Origin: JAMXLO01 sp963696645
GTDB lineage: Bacteria; Pseudomonadota; Alphaproteobacteria; Acetobacterales; Acetobacteraceae
Length of the DNA stretch: 64,000 nt
Direction: 5' to 3'
NCBI GenBank assembly: GCA_963696645.1
Contig: CAVOKY010000007.1
Coordinates: 1,302,001 to 1,366,000 of the forward strand
Numbering within the stretch: position 1 is the first letter of the stretch; each line of letters opens with the position of its first letter. Shown piece by piece: positions 47,744 to 56,785 of the stretch. The translations under genes and the position numbers were made by a program. A model generated the notes under the pieces. That model had not been told where the DNA came from. It made no database searches and saw nothing but the letters and a program-made list of their open reading frames with translations.

Positions 47744-48106
47744 CTAGGCGGCAGACTGATGCGTCTGGCTACGCCTGCCGCCCATTATTACGGGCGCGGC
47801 GACCAGCTTCTCATAAGCGACCGCAAGCAGCGCGATAGTGGGAGTTACGGCCTTGCCGTTCACGTGCTGCCACGGTAGCGGCCACGCTTCCAAGCTGCGA
47901 TGGCTCACTGGGATGACATGTTGCCTAACCAAGTCGGCCCCGGCACGACGTTCCGAGTACACCGGCGCGGTCGCCAGCACATCCCTAAGGCGCTCGGGCA
48001 GCGCGTCAACCAGCGCTCTCAGATGCGGCGGCAGGGCGGCTGCCACTTCGGCAAGGTGGGGCGGCAGGGCTACCGTTCCAGCATTCAGCGTTTCGCGTAA
48101 TGACAT
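47744..48106 (-). CDS. AlpA-like helix-turn-helix protein
   Basis: A 120-residue protein from the ATG at 48106 (MSLRETLNAGTVALPPHLAE). The C-terminal part, HVIPVSHRSLEAWPLPWQHV, resembles the short winged/MerR-like module of AlpA-type excisionases and regulators, with the typical RSLExWP-VNGK pattern. In islands such genes lie beside primases and control integrase expression or excision. Confidence 0.6.
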   Translation of the reverse strand: MSLRETLNAGTVALPPHLAEVAAALPPHLRALVDALPERLRDVLATAPVYSERRAGADLVRQHVIPVSHRSLEAWPLPWQHVNGKAVTPTIALLAVAYEKLVAAPVIMGGRRSQTHQSAA

Positions 48107-48213
48107 GATTACCGTGTACCTCCGCAACGCGACGTCACGCCGCGGAAGTAGCGCGTCCGGTCCGTACTTTCATCAAAAAGCCTTGCGCGAGTTTGGGCAC
48201 TAATTCGTGCCAG

Positions 48214-49272
48214 TCATCGCGCAGCGGAGGCAGCCTGCTTCTTCCAGTCGCGCCAGCCTCTATCAAGAAGATCGCCGATGCGCCTGTCGGACAGGTCGGC
48301 GAGGCCTCTGAAACGGACGACGTAGGGCGCAGCTATCGCGCGGGCTTGAGCGACGTACTGCGCTTCCTGGGAGGCATCTGTGTCTTCGTTGATTCGGAAC
48401 GGCGCAGGGTATGGAGAAGCCTCAATCGCATCAGCTGCGTGACGTATGATCGACCGCGCCCAGGCGATCGAACCACCAATCGAGTCGCCAGTCTTGCCAC
48501 GCGTGACGGGCTTGCACTCGAATATCGCCTCGTGCGCGCCGGCGAGAGCTTTGAATAATTCACGTCCAACGAGGTCGGATTGGCTTGTGAAGCCGCTAGG
48601 CTGTTGCTTCAGTTTCTGTTCTTGCCAATTGGCCATCGCGCCCAGCAATGCCAGCGTCCGAGGCAATCGATCGATCAAGAACGAAGCTCGCGCGCGGTAT
48701 TGGCAATATCCTTCTGCATCAATCCCATCTCCTTCAGCGTGAGCGCCGGCCTCCTCCCAGGCGACTCGCGAAAGCCTATCAAGTTCATCAGGCAATCCCG
48801 GGCGCCTGCGGGCCATGACATCCAGAAATCCTCGAAACTCTGCAATTGCCGGTAGATAAAATCCCTCTCTCAGTGGTTTCGTTGTATCAAGGCACTCCTC
48901 TGGGTTCAGATTGAGGACTTCCAGCAGGCCGTCAGCGTGCCGCGCAACTTGCTCGTACCACCTCCGCACGCGCTGTGGTTCTGCTCTCCATTTCTGCATG
49001 TGGTCGCACTGTACAGCCCAATCGAATGCGTGGCGGAGGTGCTGGGCGATGCGCGTCAGCTCCAGATCAGTTGCTGGCTTAACTCGAAGGCGACGGTCTA
49101 GTCCCGCCGTCTCGTCACTCAACCTCCGTACGTCGTCCAGGCTAAACAGCCATATTGGGACTATTGCGGCCATCCGATAGTCGGGAACGCGCCCGGCGCG
49201 GCTACGACTGCCTTGGCTGTTCACGGCGCGATGGCGGACGTTGGTTTCGCGGTCAGCAGGGCCATTCGTCAT
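48214..49272 (-). CDS. hypothetical element protein, 352 residues
   Basis: Start chosen at the ATG at 49270-49272 (MTNGPADRETNVRHRAVNSQ). The protein is mostly helical and soluble (LTRIAQHLRHAFDWAVQCDH, YCQYRARASFLIDRLPRTLA, LSDRRIGDLLDRGWRDWKKQ). No recognised motif. It lies at the head of the primase gene cluster in the same orientation, so it is probably part of the same element. Confidence 0.6.
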   Translation of the reverse strand: MTNGPADRETNVRHRAVNSQGSRSRAGRVPDYRMAAIVPIWLFSLDDVRRLSDETAGLDRRLRVKPATDLELTRIAQHLRHAFDWAVQCDHMQKWRAEPQRVRRWYEQVARHADGLLEVLNLNPEECLDTTKPLREGFYLPAIAEFRGFLDVMARRRPGLPDELDRLSRVAWEEAGAHAEGDGIDAEGYCQYRARASFLIDRLPRTLALLGAMANWQEQKLKQQPSGFTSQSDLVGRELFKALAGAHEAIFECKPVTRGKTGDSIGGSIAWARSIIRHAADAIEASPYPAPFRINEDTDASQEAQYVAQARAIAAPYVVRFRGLADLSDRRIGDLLDRGWRDWKKQAASAAR

Positions 49273-49596
49273 ATTAGCGCAACCTTTTCGATGAGCAGTC
49301 AGGCCACTGTAAGCATCCGTAATCGTAATCACGCGCCCGAAAGGGGACGGTATGCTCGACGAGCTGCGCAAACACTGCGCGACACACACATCGCCTCAGA
49401 CCTTCTTCTCCAAGCCAAGCTGCCCAACGCACGCTTCTCGCGTGGTCTGGATATCCGACTTGGGATTCGAAGCAGTCCCACCGACCTCTGAAGCGGGCAG
49501 GAGAGCCCCACGGCAGGTTGCGTCCGCGGCAATCACGTGCGGTGCGCACCACGCGCGCGGTGTAGGCGGAGTTATGCCGTTGCAGCCCGACCATCC
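49273..49596. other. intergenic stretch, nothing recognised
   Basis: About 320 bp without a supported gene between the 352-residue protein gene and the frameshifted AlpA-like gene. Confidence 0.4.
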
Positions 49597-49834
49597 TTAG
49601 GTGCGCCTCCCACTGCGAAGCCTCGCCGTCCGGTCCAGTATCCCTTGCGCCACCCGGAACAGCTCATCCGTCTCGATGTGCGCGCGTCCATTGACCACCA
49701 TCACCCCAACCGGCCAGCGCTCCAGCGTCCGTGGACTTAACTCGAAAAAAGTATCGCGTCACCAGCGCAGCCGCTTCCGCGCGTGGGACTCGCGTCGGCA
49801 GAGATGCAATCAAATTGTCTGCCTTCTCCGGCAT
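49597..49834 (-). pseudogene. second AlpA-like helix-turn-helix gene, frameshifted in a T run
   Basis: From the ATG at 49834 the frame reads MPEKADNLIASLPTRVPRAE then AAALVTRYFF. Here a T6 run (49746-49751 on the plus strand as A6) throws it out of frame. With one T fewer the reading becomes FELSPRTLERWPVGVMVVNG, RAHIETDELFRVAQGIL and stops at 49597, a normal AlpA-type domain. Coding character extends a little further upstream (SAEFLARLACLRESSRALLE), so the real start may be earlier. Confidence 0.65.
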
Positions 49835-50513
49835 GGCATCCTCAAGCAGCGCCCGCGAGGATTCCCGCAAACACGCGAGCCGGGCAAGAAATTCGGCGCT
49901 GCGATGGTGGCGGCCATGGAGGGTCGCGGCGCAGTGGAGACGCCTGTGTCGCGTCACTGAGTGGCACCGACGGTGGCTTCACATCCGCTTGCGCTCGAGG
50001 TGCCACACGTTGGACGCGAGACTGCCTAGGCGCTCGCCGAGCACGAGCCGCCGGTGCTCGCCGGGCGACGCCGTTGTGCAGCTCGGCGTCAATCCGGCGG
50101 GCGGATGCCGGATCATAGGAGGCAACTTCACAACCGGCCCGCGTCCGGCGAATTGCCCCCCGCCTGCACCGCGGAGCACCATCGGGCTGGCTTCTGCGCC
50201 GGAGGATCGATGGCGCCACAATGGGGCGAAGCGCCCGACCACGATCATCTGAGCCGTCCGCTGCCCGTTTGGCACCGCTGCCGCTTCGTTGCCGGCGGCG
50301 ATGTCTTCCTCATGAACCGGCAGTCCGGGGATTCCCCTCGACGGCCGGTATTCACGCCCGCTTCCGACCACGACCATTGTCGGCCGGGCCGATCCACTCT
50401 GGACCGACCATGAGCACTGACAATGCCCCAATCCTGCTTCCGGCAAGGCGCTACGCCGCAACGACCTCGGCTCCATTTCTTCTCCTTCCCGGTCCGATCG
50501 CCCGCCGCTCGCT
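49835..50513. other. stretch without a gene I can support
   Basis: Several open frames exist on both strands, none with a convincing start, composition or recognisable family. It may be decayed element DNA between the AlpA-like gene and the transglycosylase remnant. Confidence 0.35.
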
Positions 50514-51157
50514 GTGCAGCGATGCCACAGCGCCGGTGCCGCGCGGCGCTCCTTCCTTTGGGGCAGCGTCGCGTCGCTACTGCTGGTCGTCGTCGTCGCT
50601 CATGCCGAACCTGTCGCCAGCGAGCAGCACAGCGTCGCCACGACGGCCGATCCAATCGCCGCCATCGTCGCCGAAGCGTCGCGGCGGTTCAGTATTCCGG
50701 CGTCGCGGATTCGCGCCGTCATGCAGGTCGAAAGCTTCGGCGACGTGCGTGCTCTGTTGCCCTAGGGGGCAATGGGCCTGATGCAAATCATGCCGGAAGC
50801 GTGGGCTGCTTCTGCGTTCCCGCTACGGCCTGGGCGCCGATCCATATGATGCGCACGACGACATCCTGGCCGGTGCGGCGTATCTCTCCGAGCTGCTGGA
50901 TCGTTTGGATCCCGGGGTTTCTGGCTGCCTACAATGCCGGGCCAGCCCGCTATGAGGACCATCTCGCGACTGGCCGGGTGCTGACCGCGGTGACACAGGT
51001 CTACGTGACCGACCTCGCTCCGGTGATCGGCGGGGGGGCGATTGACGACGCCACGGTTGTCAATGCGGTCGTGCGTTCGTGGACAGAAGCGCCCCTGTTC
51101 GTCGTGCCTGCGGAGAGCAGCCCGAAGAAGTCTCCGGCGTCATCCGATCCGCGTTAG
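50514..51157 (+). pseudogene. lytic transglycosylase (VirB1-like) remnant with in-frame TAG
   Basis: After a signal-like N-terminus (SFLWGSVASLLLVVVVAHAE) comes PIAAIVAEASRRFSIPASRI, RAVMQVESFGDVRALLP, where the Glu of VES is the catalytic acid. A TAG at 50763-50765 then interrupts the conserved loop; GAMGLMQIMPEAW follows directly in the same frame. Later segments AGAAYLSELLDR and LAAYNAGPARYEDHLATGR occur in shifted frames and end at 51157. Such muramidases open the wall for conjugation machinery. This copy cannot make the full domain. Confidence 0.75.
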
Positions 51158-51731
51158 GGCCGGCGATCGACCGACAGTCCAGCGCAGGATTGGACTGGGC
51201 TCGCGCCGCAATCGCTGGGTCTGTTCGTCAGCATATTCTCATGGAATTCGGCAGCCATGAAGCGGGTCGCGCCTGATCGTAGGCTGGCGGGCCATGGCGG
51301 ACGTTTGAGTGTCGGAAGGAGAAAGCCCAGGAACCCGACCAACAGACGGCAAGATAAAAACGCCGACTGCGGTCGGGCGTATGTGGTTGTTTGTACAGCG
51401 CGTTTCGGTCATCTCTTGCCAGAGAGGGGCTGGCGGTTTCGGCAATTTCGCTAGCAATTTCAAAGCTCCAACCGCCATCCACCACAGGCCATTGCGGAGG
51501 CGCCGTGATCGCCGCGCGTGCCAACGAGCTGCGGATTCGGACGGGGCGCATGCAGCGCGGACAACCGCGGCGCCAAGCGTCCAGCGACTTTCAGGGCGAC
51601 GCAATTACGGTGCGAAGAAAGCTTGGCATCGGCAAGACCTGCGACGGTCCGTCATTTACGAGGGGCGTTCCACCGTCGGCCGCGGCCGCCGCCCCGCCCT
51701 TATGCGGGGAGAACCGCCCCGGCGTGGTCGA
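51158..51731. other. stretch without a supported gene
   Basis: A possible shifted C-terminus of the transglycosylase can be read to about 51276 (EVSGVIRSALGPAIDRQSSA). Beyond that I see no convincing coding, RNA or repeat signal up to the integrase end. Confidence 0.4.
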
Positions 51732-53047
51732 TCAGCCGGTGCGAGCCTGCAACGGCACAACCTCCGCTCCGGCTTCCCGTCCCTCGATGGCAGCGGCAAG
51801 TAGCCGTCCCCACAGTTCCATTGCCTTGACCTGCTCGGGCCACCGGCTTGCACGCTGGTAGACGCCCAGGACCCCGCCGCGCGTCGCGGACTGCCGATGG
51901 TTCAGCACCGCATCGGCTACGGCCTCGGGGATGCCGGCCTCGCCCAGCGCGGTGGCGAACGATCGACGGAAGTCGTGCCAGGTCCAACCCTTCAGTCCAG
52001 TGGCTTCGTCGAGTTCCGTCTTGATGTCGCTGAACGTGTCCACCGCCCGCCCCGAAACTGGCGCTGGGAAGACTCAGCCCCTTGCCGCCAGTCGACTTGT
52101 GACGCTCGCGCAGCACTTCCAGCGCCAGCGGATGCAGGTGCAGCCTGTGCGCATCGCGGTTCTTAGTCATGTGGCCCGGTTGGCGCCACTCGGCCGCGGC
52201 CAGATCAAGGTGCGACCAATCCAGCCGCGCTGCCTCGTTCCGCGCGGCACGGCACCACGATCAGGAACCGGGCGAGGTCGCGCCAGACATGCTCCCTCAG
52301 CGCGCCAGCGGCTACCCATAGCCGCGCAAGCTCGGCCGGGGTCAGATAGTGCGAGCGGGCCTGCGGCGCCTTGGGGCGGCGCGAACGGGCGATCAGGGCG
52401 CACGGGTTGGCCTGGATATGCCCGGCGTCCTGGCACCAATCCAGAAAGCGCGACAGGGCACCGAACCGCTTGCGTGCGGTCGTAACACCACCGGCCACGC
52501 CCAACAGGGTGCGCACTTCCGTATCAGTGAGGTTGGCCGCGGGCATGTCCTCGGCTTTCATGTCGGCGAGTGCTTGCCGCGTGTGCGCCACCTCATCGGC
52601 AACATACCCAAGGGAGGGCAGGCCGCTGCCGCGCATCTTGGGCCGGCGAGGCAGTCCGCGCGCGTAGTCGGCCAACAGGCGTCGCAGTGTGGACCCACGC
52701 TTGCGCTGTTCATCCGCCGCCCGCGCCTTCCTCTCGGCAGCCGGATCGCCGCCAGCGACAGCCTGACCCTTGATCCGATTGGCCTCGGCACGCGCATCGT
52801 CGGGCGAGTGCGAGGCCGGATTGCCCAGCGTGACTGTCCTGTTCGGCCAGCGGCGGCCTGTCACGGGATCGGTCCCACGCGGCCGGTAGGCATAGATCCA
52901 CGTCATCGTGGTCGGATTGATGATCAGGGCGAGGCCCCGGCAATCTTTGTCGCGCACGATAAGCCGGTGGTCCGGCTTCTTCCGCCGCCACGCCGCGTCG
53001 ATCGTCGCCTTGGTGATCTTCGTCGGGGCTTCGCTGATGACCTTCAT
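51732..53047 (-). pseudogene. int: tyrosine recombinase (phage-type integrase), two frameshifts
   Basis: The start at 53047 (MKVISEAPTKITKATIDAAW) leads through a P4-type N-terminal DUF4102-like region (DCRGLALIINPTTMTWIYAY) and the core-binding domain (PSLGYVADEVAHTRQALADM). A one-base insertion near 52240 breaks the frame at the first catalytic Arg (natural reading PCRRNEAARLDWSHLDLA), and another near 52075 precedes the last segment with WTWHDFRRSFATALGEAGIP (catalytic HxxR) and GVLGVYQRASRW (catalytic Tyr). It lies about 180 bp from the tRNA fragment, the usual place for a tRNA-targeting integrase. Confidence 0.85.
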
Positions 53048-53230
53048 GGCTGTCCTGTTTGCGTCCTGTCAGGTCGGTCTCTCTGACAGGACATTGACAG
53101 GACACATGGCGCGGAGGCAAGCGCAAAGTTGCGGGGAGGCGCGGAGGTTAAACTCTGGACTTATGGTGCATTGTTGTCGATTTTTGTGAGATAAACGGAA
53201 CGCTGCGGGAGCTAGCGGGAGCGATGACCC

Positions 53231-53280
53231 GGGGAATCATAATCCCTTGGTCGGTGGTTCAAATCCGCCCGCCGCTACCA
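53231..53280 (+). other. tRNA 3' fragment, probable attachment site (att)
   Basis: The sequence folds as an anticodon arm (GGGGA ATCATAA TCCCT, anticodon CAT at 53238-53240), a T arm (GGTGG TTCAAAT CCGCC) and an acceptor 3' strand ending CGCCGCTACCA. The D arm and 5' acceptor strand are not found upstream, so it is not a complete gene. Fragments of this kind mark the end of islands that integrate into a tRNA (here a Met or Ile CAT type). The integrase lies beside it. Confidence 0.7.
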
Positions 53281-53481
53281 CCGAAATCAATGGATCAGGA
53301 CCGATCTGGCGGGTCACTGACCTCTCGCACAAACAACCCCCGTCATGGCGGGCGAAGGCCCGCCATCCACGTCTTTGCTGATCGCAGCAGTATACAGACG
53401 TTGATACCGACCCTCGTCGGCATGATGAATGGGGACGACCTGTGGGTCATTCATTACGGCACCCGGTGTAAGGAGGCAGAC

Positions 53482-54384
53482 ATGCTCGATCTGGTCATCG
53501 AAGGCACGCGCAAGGACCTCGGCGGCGGCTTGGAGGTTGGCCGGGTGTTGCCTTTCGCGCGACGTCGCATGGTGGGTCCGTTCATCTTTCTCGACCACAT
53601 GGGGCCGGCCGATTTCCGCTCCGGCGAGGGGATCGATGTCAGGCCGCATCCGCATATCGGCCTGTCGACGGTCACCTATCTGTTCGATGGCGAAATCCAT
53701 CACCGTGACAATTTGGGTGTCAGCCAGAAGATCCTCCCGGGCGAGGTCAATTGGATGACAGCCGGTTCCGGCATCGTGCATTCCGAGCGCACCGACCCGT
53801 CCCGGCGATCGAGCGGTGGATTGATGCACGGCATGCAGGCCTGGGTGGCGCTTCCGCGGGAAGACGAGGAGGTCGATGCGGCGTTTGCCCATCACGCAGT
53901 CGATGCACTACCGGAACTGTCGGATGGCGGCGTCTGGGCGCGCCTGATCGCCGGCTCCGCCTATGGCATGACCAACGCTGTGCGGACATTTTCGCCGCTG
54001 TTCTATTTGCACGCCGAACTTGCCGTCGGTGCCAGCATCGCCATGCCGACCGGTCACGCTGAACGCGCGGCGTATGTGGTGTCCGGCAGCGTGGTGCATG
54101 ACGGTGTGCGGCATGAGGCCGGACGAATGCTGGTTTTCGCGGAAGGCGGTGAACCCGTGATCACCGCAGAGGATGCGCCGGCGCGCGTGATGCTGCTCGG
54201 TGGCGCGAACATCGGCCCGCGCTTCATTTGGTGGAACCTGGTCTCCTCACGCAGTGAACGGATCGAGCAGGCAAAGGCCGACTGGCAATCTGGGCGCATG
54301 ACATTGCCGCCCGACGATAATCGTGAATTTATTCCGTTGCCGGACTATCCGCCGCCGTCGCCTGAACCCGCACATCCCGTGTGA
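53482..54384 (+). CDS. pirin family protein
   Basis: An intact 300-residue bicupin protein starting MLDLVIEGTRKDLGGGLEVG behind AAGGAGG. The pirin metal-site block is FLDHMGPADF followed by DVRPHPHIGLSTVTYLFDGE; NWMTAGSGIVHSERTD is also conserved, and WNLVSSRSERIEQAKADW is the typical C-terminus. Pirins are iron-binding proteins, some with quercetinase-like activity and some acting as regulators or stress proteins; the role here is unknown. First intact chromosomal gene right of the island. Confidence 0.93.
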   Translation: MLDLVIEGTRKDLGGGLEVGRVLPFARRRMVGPFIFLDHMGPADFRSGEGIDVRPHPHIGLSTVTYLFDGEIHHRDNLGVSQKILPGEVNWMTAGSGIVHSERTDPSRRSSGGLMHGMQAWVALPREDEEVDAAFAHHAVDALPELSDGGVWARLIAGSAYGMTNAVRTFSPLFYLHAELAVGASIAMPTGHAERAAYVVSGSVVHDGVRHEAGRMLVFAEGGEPVITAEDAPARVMLLGGANIGPRFIWWNLVSSRSERIEQAKADWQSGRMTLPPDDNREFIPLPDYPPPSPEPAHPV

Positions 54385-54458
54385 TGACAATCGTCAGCTT
54401 CGCTCATGGCGCCTTGGTCATTGCATTTGGCCGGCAGGAATTTGATCGGCTCGCCCTG

Positions 54459-55085
54459 CTACATCGGGCTATCGTTGACTTGTTTTCCCATTGCTCCACC
54501 GATGAGGCGGCCCAACTGATAGGCGAGCTGCTTGTTATCGACAGGCTGGATCGTGCACTGCACCGTCGCAATCCAGGCCGCAACACCTGCTCCCGTTGGA
54601 CGCACCTCCGCGCGCAGAAATAGCAACGCTGACTGTACAGCCGGCTTCGGCGAAAATAACGTGTATGATGGGATTCCCGGCAGTGCTGCCGTTTCACCAC
54701 CTTGCAACCATGGGGCATTACTGCCTGACCAGTTGCTCCATCCTGCGGCGTTACCACCCGCGAAGGTACCGCCGCCGCCATTCCCGGTACCACCTTGTCC
54801 AGTGACGCTCCAGCTCAATGTCAAGATCGCGTTCGCCGGACCTTGCATCTGCTGGCCGGCTTCCTGCATCCCTCGCGTGAATGCCTGGGCGAGGTCTGGA
54901 CTTGTGATGGTGCTGCCCGACAGATCGAGCGAAACCAACGCTGGTGTCGGCAGCGGGCTGAGCGCCGCTGCTGAATATTGCCCGATGCAGGACTCCATTG
55001 CCGCAGCGGGCATGGTTTGTCCGATACCGACGCTCGTCAACGCGATCATCACGCTGCAACGCCAAGACGCATTCATGGCAGCCAT
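54459..55085 (-). CDS. exported protein of unknown function
   Basis: 208 residues from the ATG at 55085, preceded by AGGAGG. A signal peptide (MAAMNASWRCSVMIALTSVG, cleavage after PAAA) leads to a mature protein with LVSLDLSGSTITSPDLAQAF, a Gly/Asn-rich linker (GQGGTGNGGGGTFAGGNAAG) and a C-terminal beta-rich part (SALLFLRAEVRPTGAGVAAW). It looks like a periplasmic or outer-membrane-associated protein. Family not recognised. Confidence 0.75.
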   Translation of the reverse strand: MAAMNASWRCSVMIALTSVGIGQTMPAAAMESCIGQYSAAALSPLPTPALVSLDLSGSTITSPDLAQAFTRGMQEAGQQMQGPANAILTLSWSVTGQGGTGNGGGGTFAGGNAAGWSNWSGSNAPWLQGGETAALPGIPSYTLFSPKPAVQSALLFLRAEVRPTGAGVAAWIATVQCTIQPVDNKQLAYQLGRLIGGAMGKQVNDSPM

Positions 55086-55710
55086 CCCCTCCTGCTCGCG
55101 TGGTGCCAGGAATCCAGACTGGGTCGGCGACGTGAGCGAGCGCCCAGGCAACGTAAAACACAAATAGTCAACGCCCCCAGCCGCCATCCGGCAAGGCCCT
55201 CCCGCAACGTCATGCGCATCGTACAGACGTTCCGCATGCAGCATGAACAGGAACCTGCTTGCACGATCCCAGGCACGGAGCAAGGCGGCGTGTTCAAATG
55301 CGGCGCTGCTACCTCGACATGGTCTGACCTTGCTGGCGCTTGGAGCGATGGCGCGCAGCGACTCGGGGCCGCCGCTGCCATCGGCATCGTGCCCAGGCCG
55401 CACGGCCCCAGTGTTGGACCAACACATCAGTCGCGCCGGTCGTCAATGCAGCGCCGGTCGATCGCGAGGTAATCAAAAATCAGCGTTGTGTCTCAAAGAC
55501 AATACGTCGGACGGCTGTGTAGTGTCTCATCGGGCGGCACGTGAACCGAAGGCCTCGGCTCGGTCTCCGCGTTTCATGCGAACATTCACAAACGTGAGCG
55601 AAAGCGCTATGTTGCGCGCCGCAACGGACAAGCCAAGACCCGATCCTGCTTGGTAGCGGGGCTGGTAGGCCGAGGCGAAGTCTTTCTGTCACCAGGAGAA
55701 GAACACACAA
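55086..55710. other. intergenic stretch, nothing recognised
   Basis: About 620 bp between the divergent exported-protein genes. Open frames here lack ribosome sites and protein-like composition. Confidence 0.4.
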
Positions 55711-55983
55711 ATGTCCGGCCATAAGCTCATCATTTGTCTATCGGCGCTTGCTCTGACCGCAAGTCCCGCGTTCGCGCAGACTGCCGCCCCGGCTGCGCCC
55801 GCCCAGGGCACCGTGCAGCCGCGTCACGTGACGCACCCGGCGCCGGCCCACAAGATGCCCCAAATGACCGCCGTGCATCCCGACCAGAGCGCAGACCAGC
55901 TCAATGCGAAGGAGCTGGCTTCGATCCAGCACGGCTCGCCCGCGCCGACACCCCCGCCGGCCGCGCCGACCAAGACGCAGTGA
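55711..55983 (+). CDS. small exported Pro/Ala-rich protein
   Basis: 90 residues from an ATG with GGAGAAG upstream. Signal peptide MSGHKLIICLSALALTASPA, cleavage after FAQ. The mature part is Pro/Ala/His-rich (PAPAHKMPQMTAVHPDQSAD) with no defined fold. A stable hairpin follows the stop. Function unknown. Confidence 0.7.
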   Translation: MSGHKLIICLSALALTASPAFAQTAAPAAPAQGTVQPRHVTHPAPAHKMPQMTAVHPDQSADQLNAKELASIQHGSPAPTPPPAAPTKTQ

Positions 55984-55997
55984 GGGTTTGACCTGTT

Positions 55998-56021
55998 GTG
56001 ACCGCGCCCCGGTGCGGTCAC
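55998..56021. terminator. hairpin after small exported protein gene
   Basis: GTGACCGC pairs perfectly with GCGGTCAC around an 8-nt loop, 15 bp past the stop at 55983. There is no T run, so it may be a weak terminator or an mRNA 3' stabiliser. Confidence 0.5.
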
Positions 56022-56064
56022 CCTCGTCAGTGCCAGCGCGCTTGCGGAGCATCCGGGGCAGTGC

Positions 56065-56328
56065 ATGGGAAGATGCATGCTCCGGGCAAACTACGCCCCA
56101 CGATCACCCATTACCCTGCTCCCGGGAGCGTCTTGGCGTGCATGCGCGCAACGACTGCACCAACTCGTTCAAGCGTTGCAAGATCCGGGCTTCCGTTTGG
56201 AGGACCGCGCAACCGGCTTTGGCGTTATCCGTTTGCTGCTCGCAACAGCGAAAATGCAAGGTTGGAATGTGCTGCATACCCTGACCGCCAATCCAAACTG
56301 CCTGATCGCGGAACTACAGGTAGCCTGA
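56065..56328 (+). CDS. possible small protein, low confidence
   Basis: An 87-residue open frame whose C-terminal half (FGVIRLLLATAKMQGWNVLH, TLTANPNCLIAEL) has protein-like composition. The N-terminal half is less convincing and no ribosome site is clear, so the start may be downstream or the frame may be accidental. Confidence 0.3.
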   Translation: MGRCMLRANYAPRSPITLLPGASWRACAQRLHQLVQALQDPGFRLEDRATGFGVIRLLLATAKMQGWNVLHTLTANPNCLIAELQVA

Positions 56329-56356
56329 TCCTCCCGCAAAACCTGGGCAGTTACGT

Positions 56357-56370
56357 TTGATTTGGATCAA
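56357..56370. promoter_or_regulatory. FNR/FixK-type box TTGATTTGGATCAA upstream of 2H phosphoesterase
   Basis: A perfect palindrome centred 83 bp before the ATG at 56447. Confidence 0.8.
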
Positions 56371-56446
56371 TGCGACCGTTACTATGCCCGGTCATGACTA
56401 GTGTGGCGACACTTCCGCCGGCATGTAACAACGAATGGAGACGACG

Positions 56447-56785
56447 ATGAGGCCCACAGTAGCTGCAGCTATGGGCCGCCGGCACATGCTTGCCGGTGTT
56501 GGAACGTTGGCTTCGCCGTCTGCCGGCGCCACCGCCGCACGCGCGCAGACCGCGCAAGAAAGCGCAGTCACCGCCATCGACATCGCGCTCGAGCCGGACG
56601 ACATCATGATCAAGCATGCCCAGGCGGCAAACGCTCGCCTGCGGCAGGATTTCCCGAACGGCTTCGCGCTGGACGCAACGCATAATCCCCACGTCACGCT
56701 GCTGCAGCAATTCGTGCGCACGGCGGACCTCGAACAGCTTTATGCCGCGGCCGGGAGCGTCTTCGGAGAGGAAGCACCGCTAAGT
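56447..56785 (+). pseudogene. exported 2H phosphoesterase, N-terminal part (split by IS4-family element)
   Basis: The start at 56447 has GGAG 6 nt upstream. The N-terminus MRPTVAAAMGRRHMLAGVGT contains a twin-arginine motif and an Ala-rich cleavage region (ATAARAQ), so export by Tat is likely. The first HxT motif of the 2H superfamily is in THNPHVTLLQQF. The frame reaches VFGEEAPLS and is cut by the IS inserted after 56785; the rest is at 58145-58563. 2H proteins act on 2'-5' or cyclic phosphates of nucleotides and RNA; a periplasmic one behind an FNR-type box is notable. Confidence 0.75.

Noticed and set aside
53204..53280. Considered as a complete tRNA gene
   Set aside because: The D arm and the 5' acceptor strand are missing upstream of the anticodon arm; only the 3' half is present.
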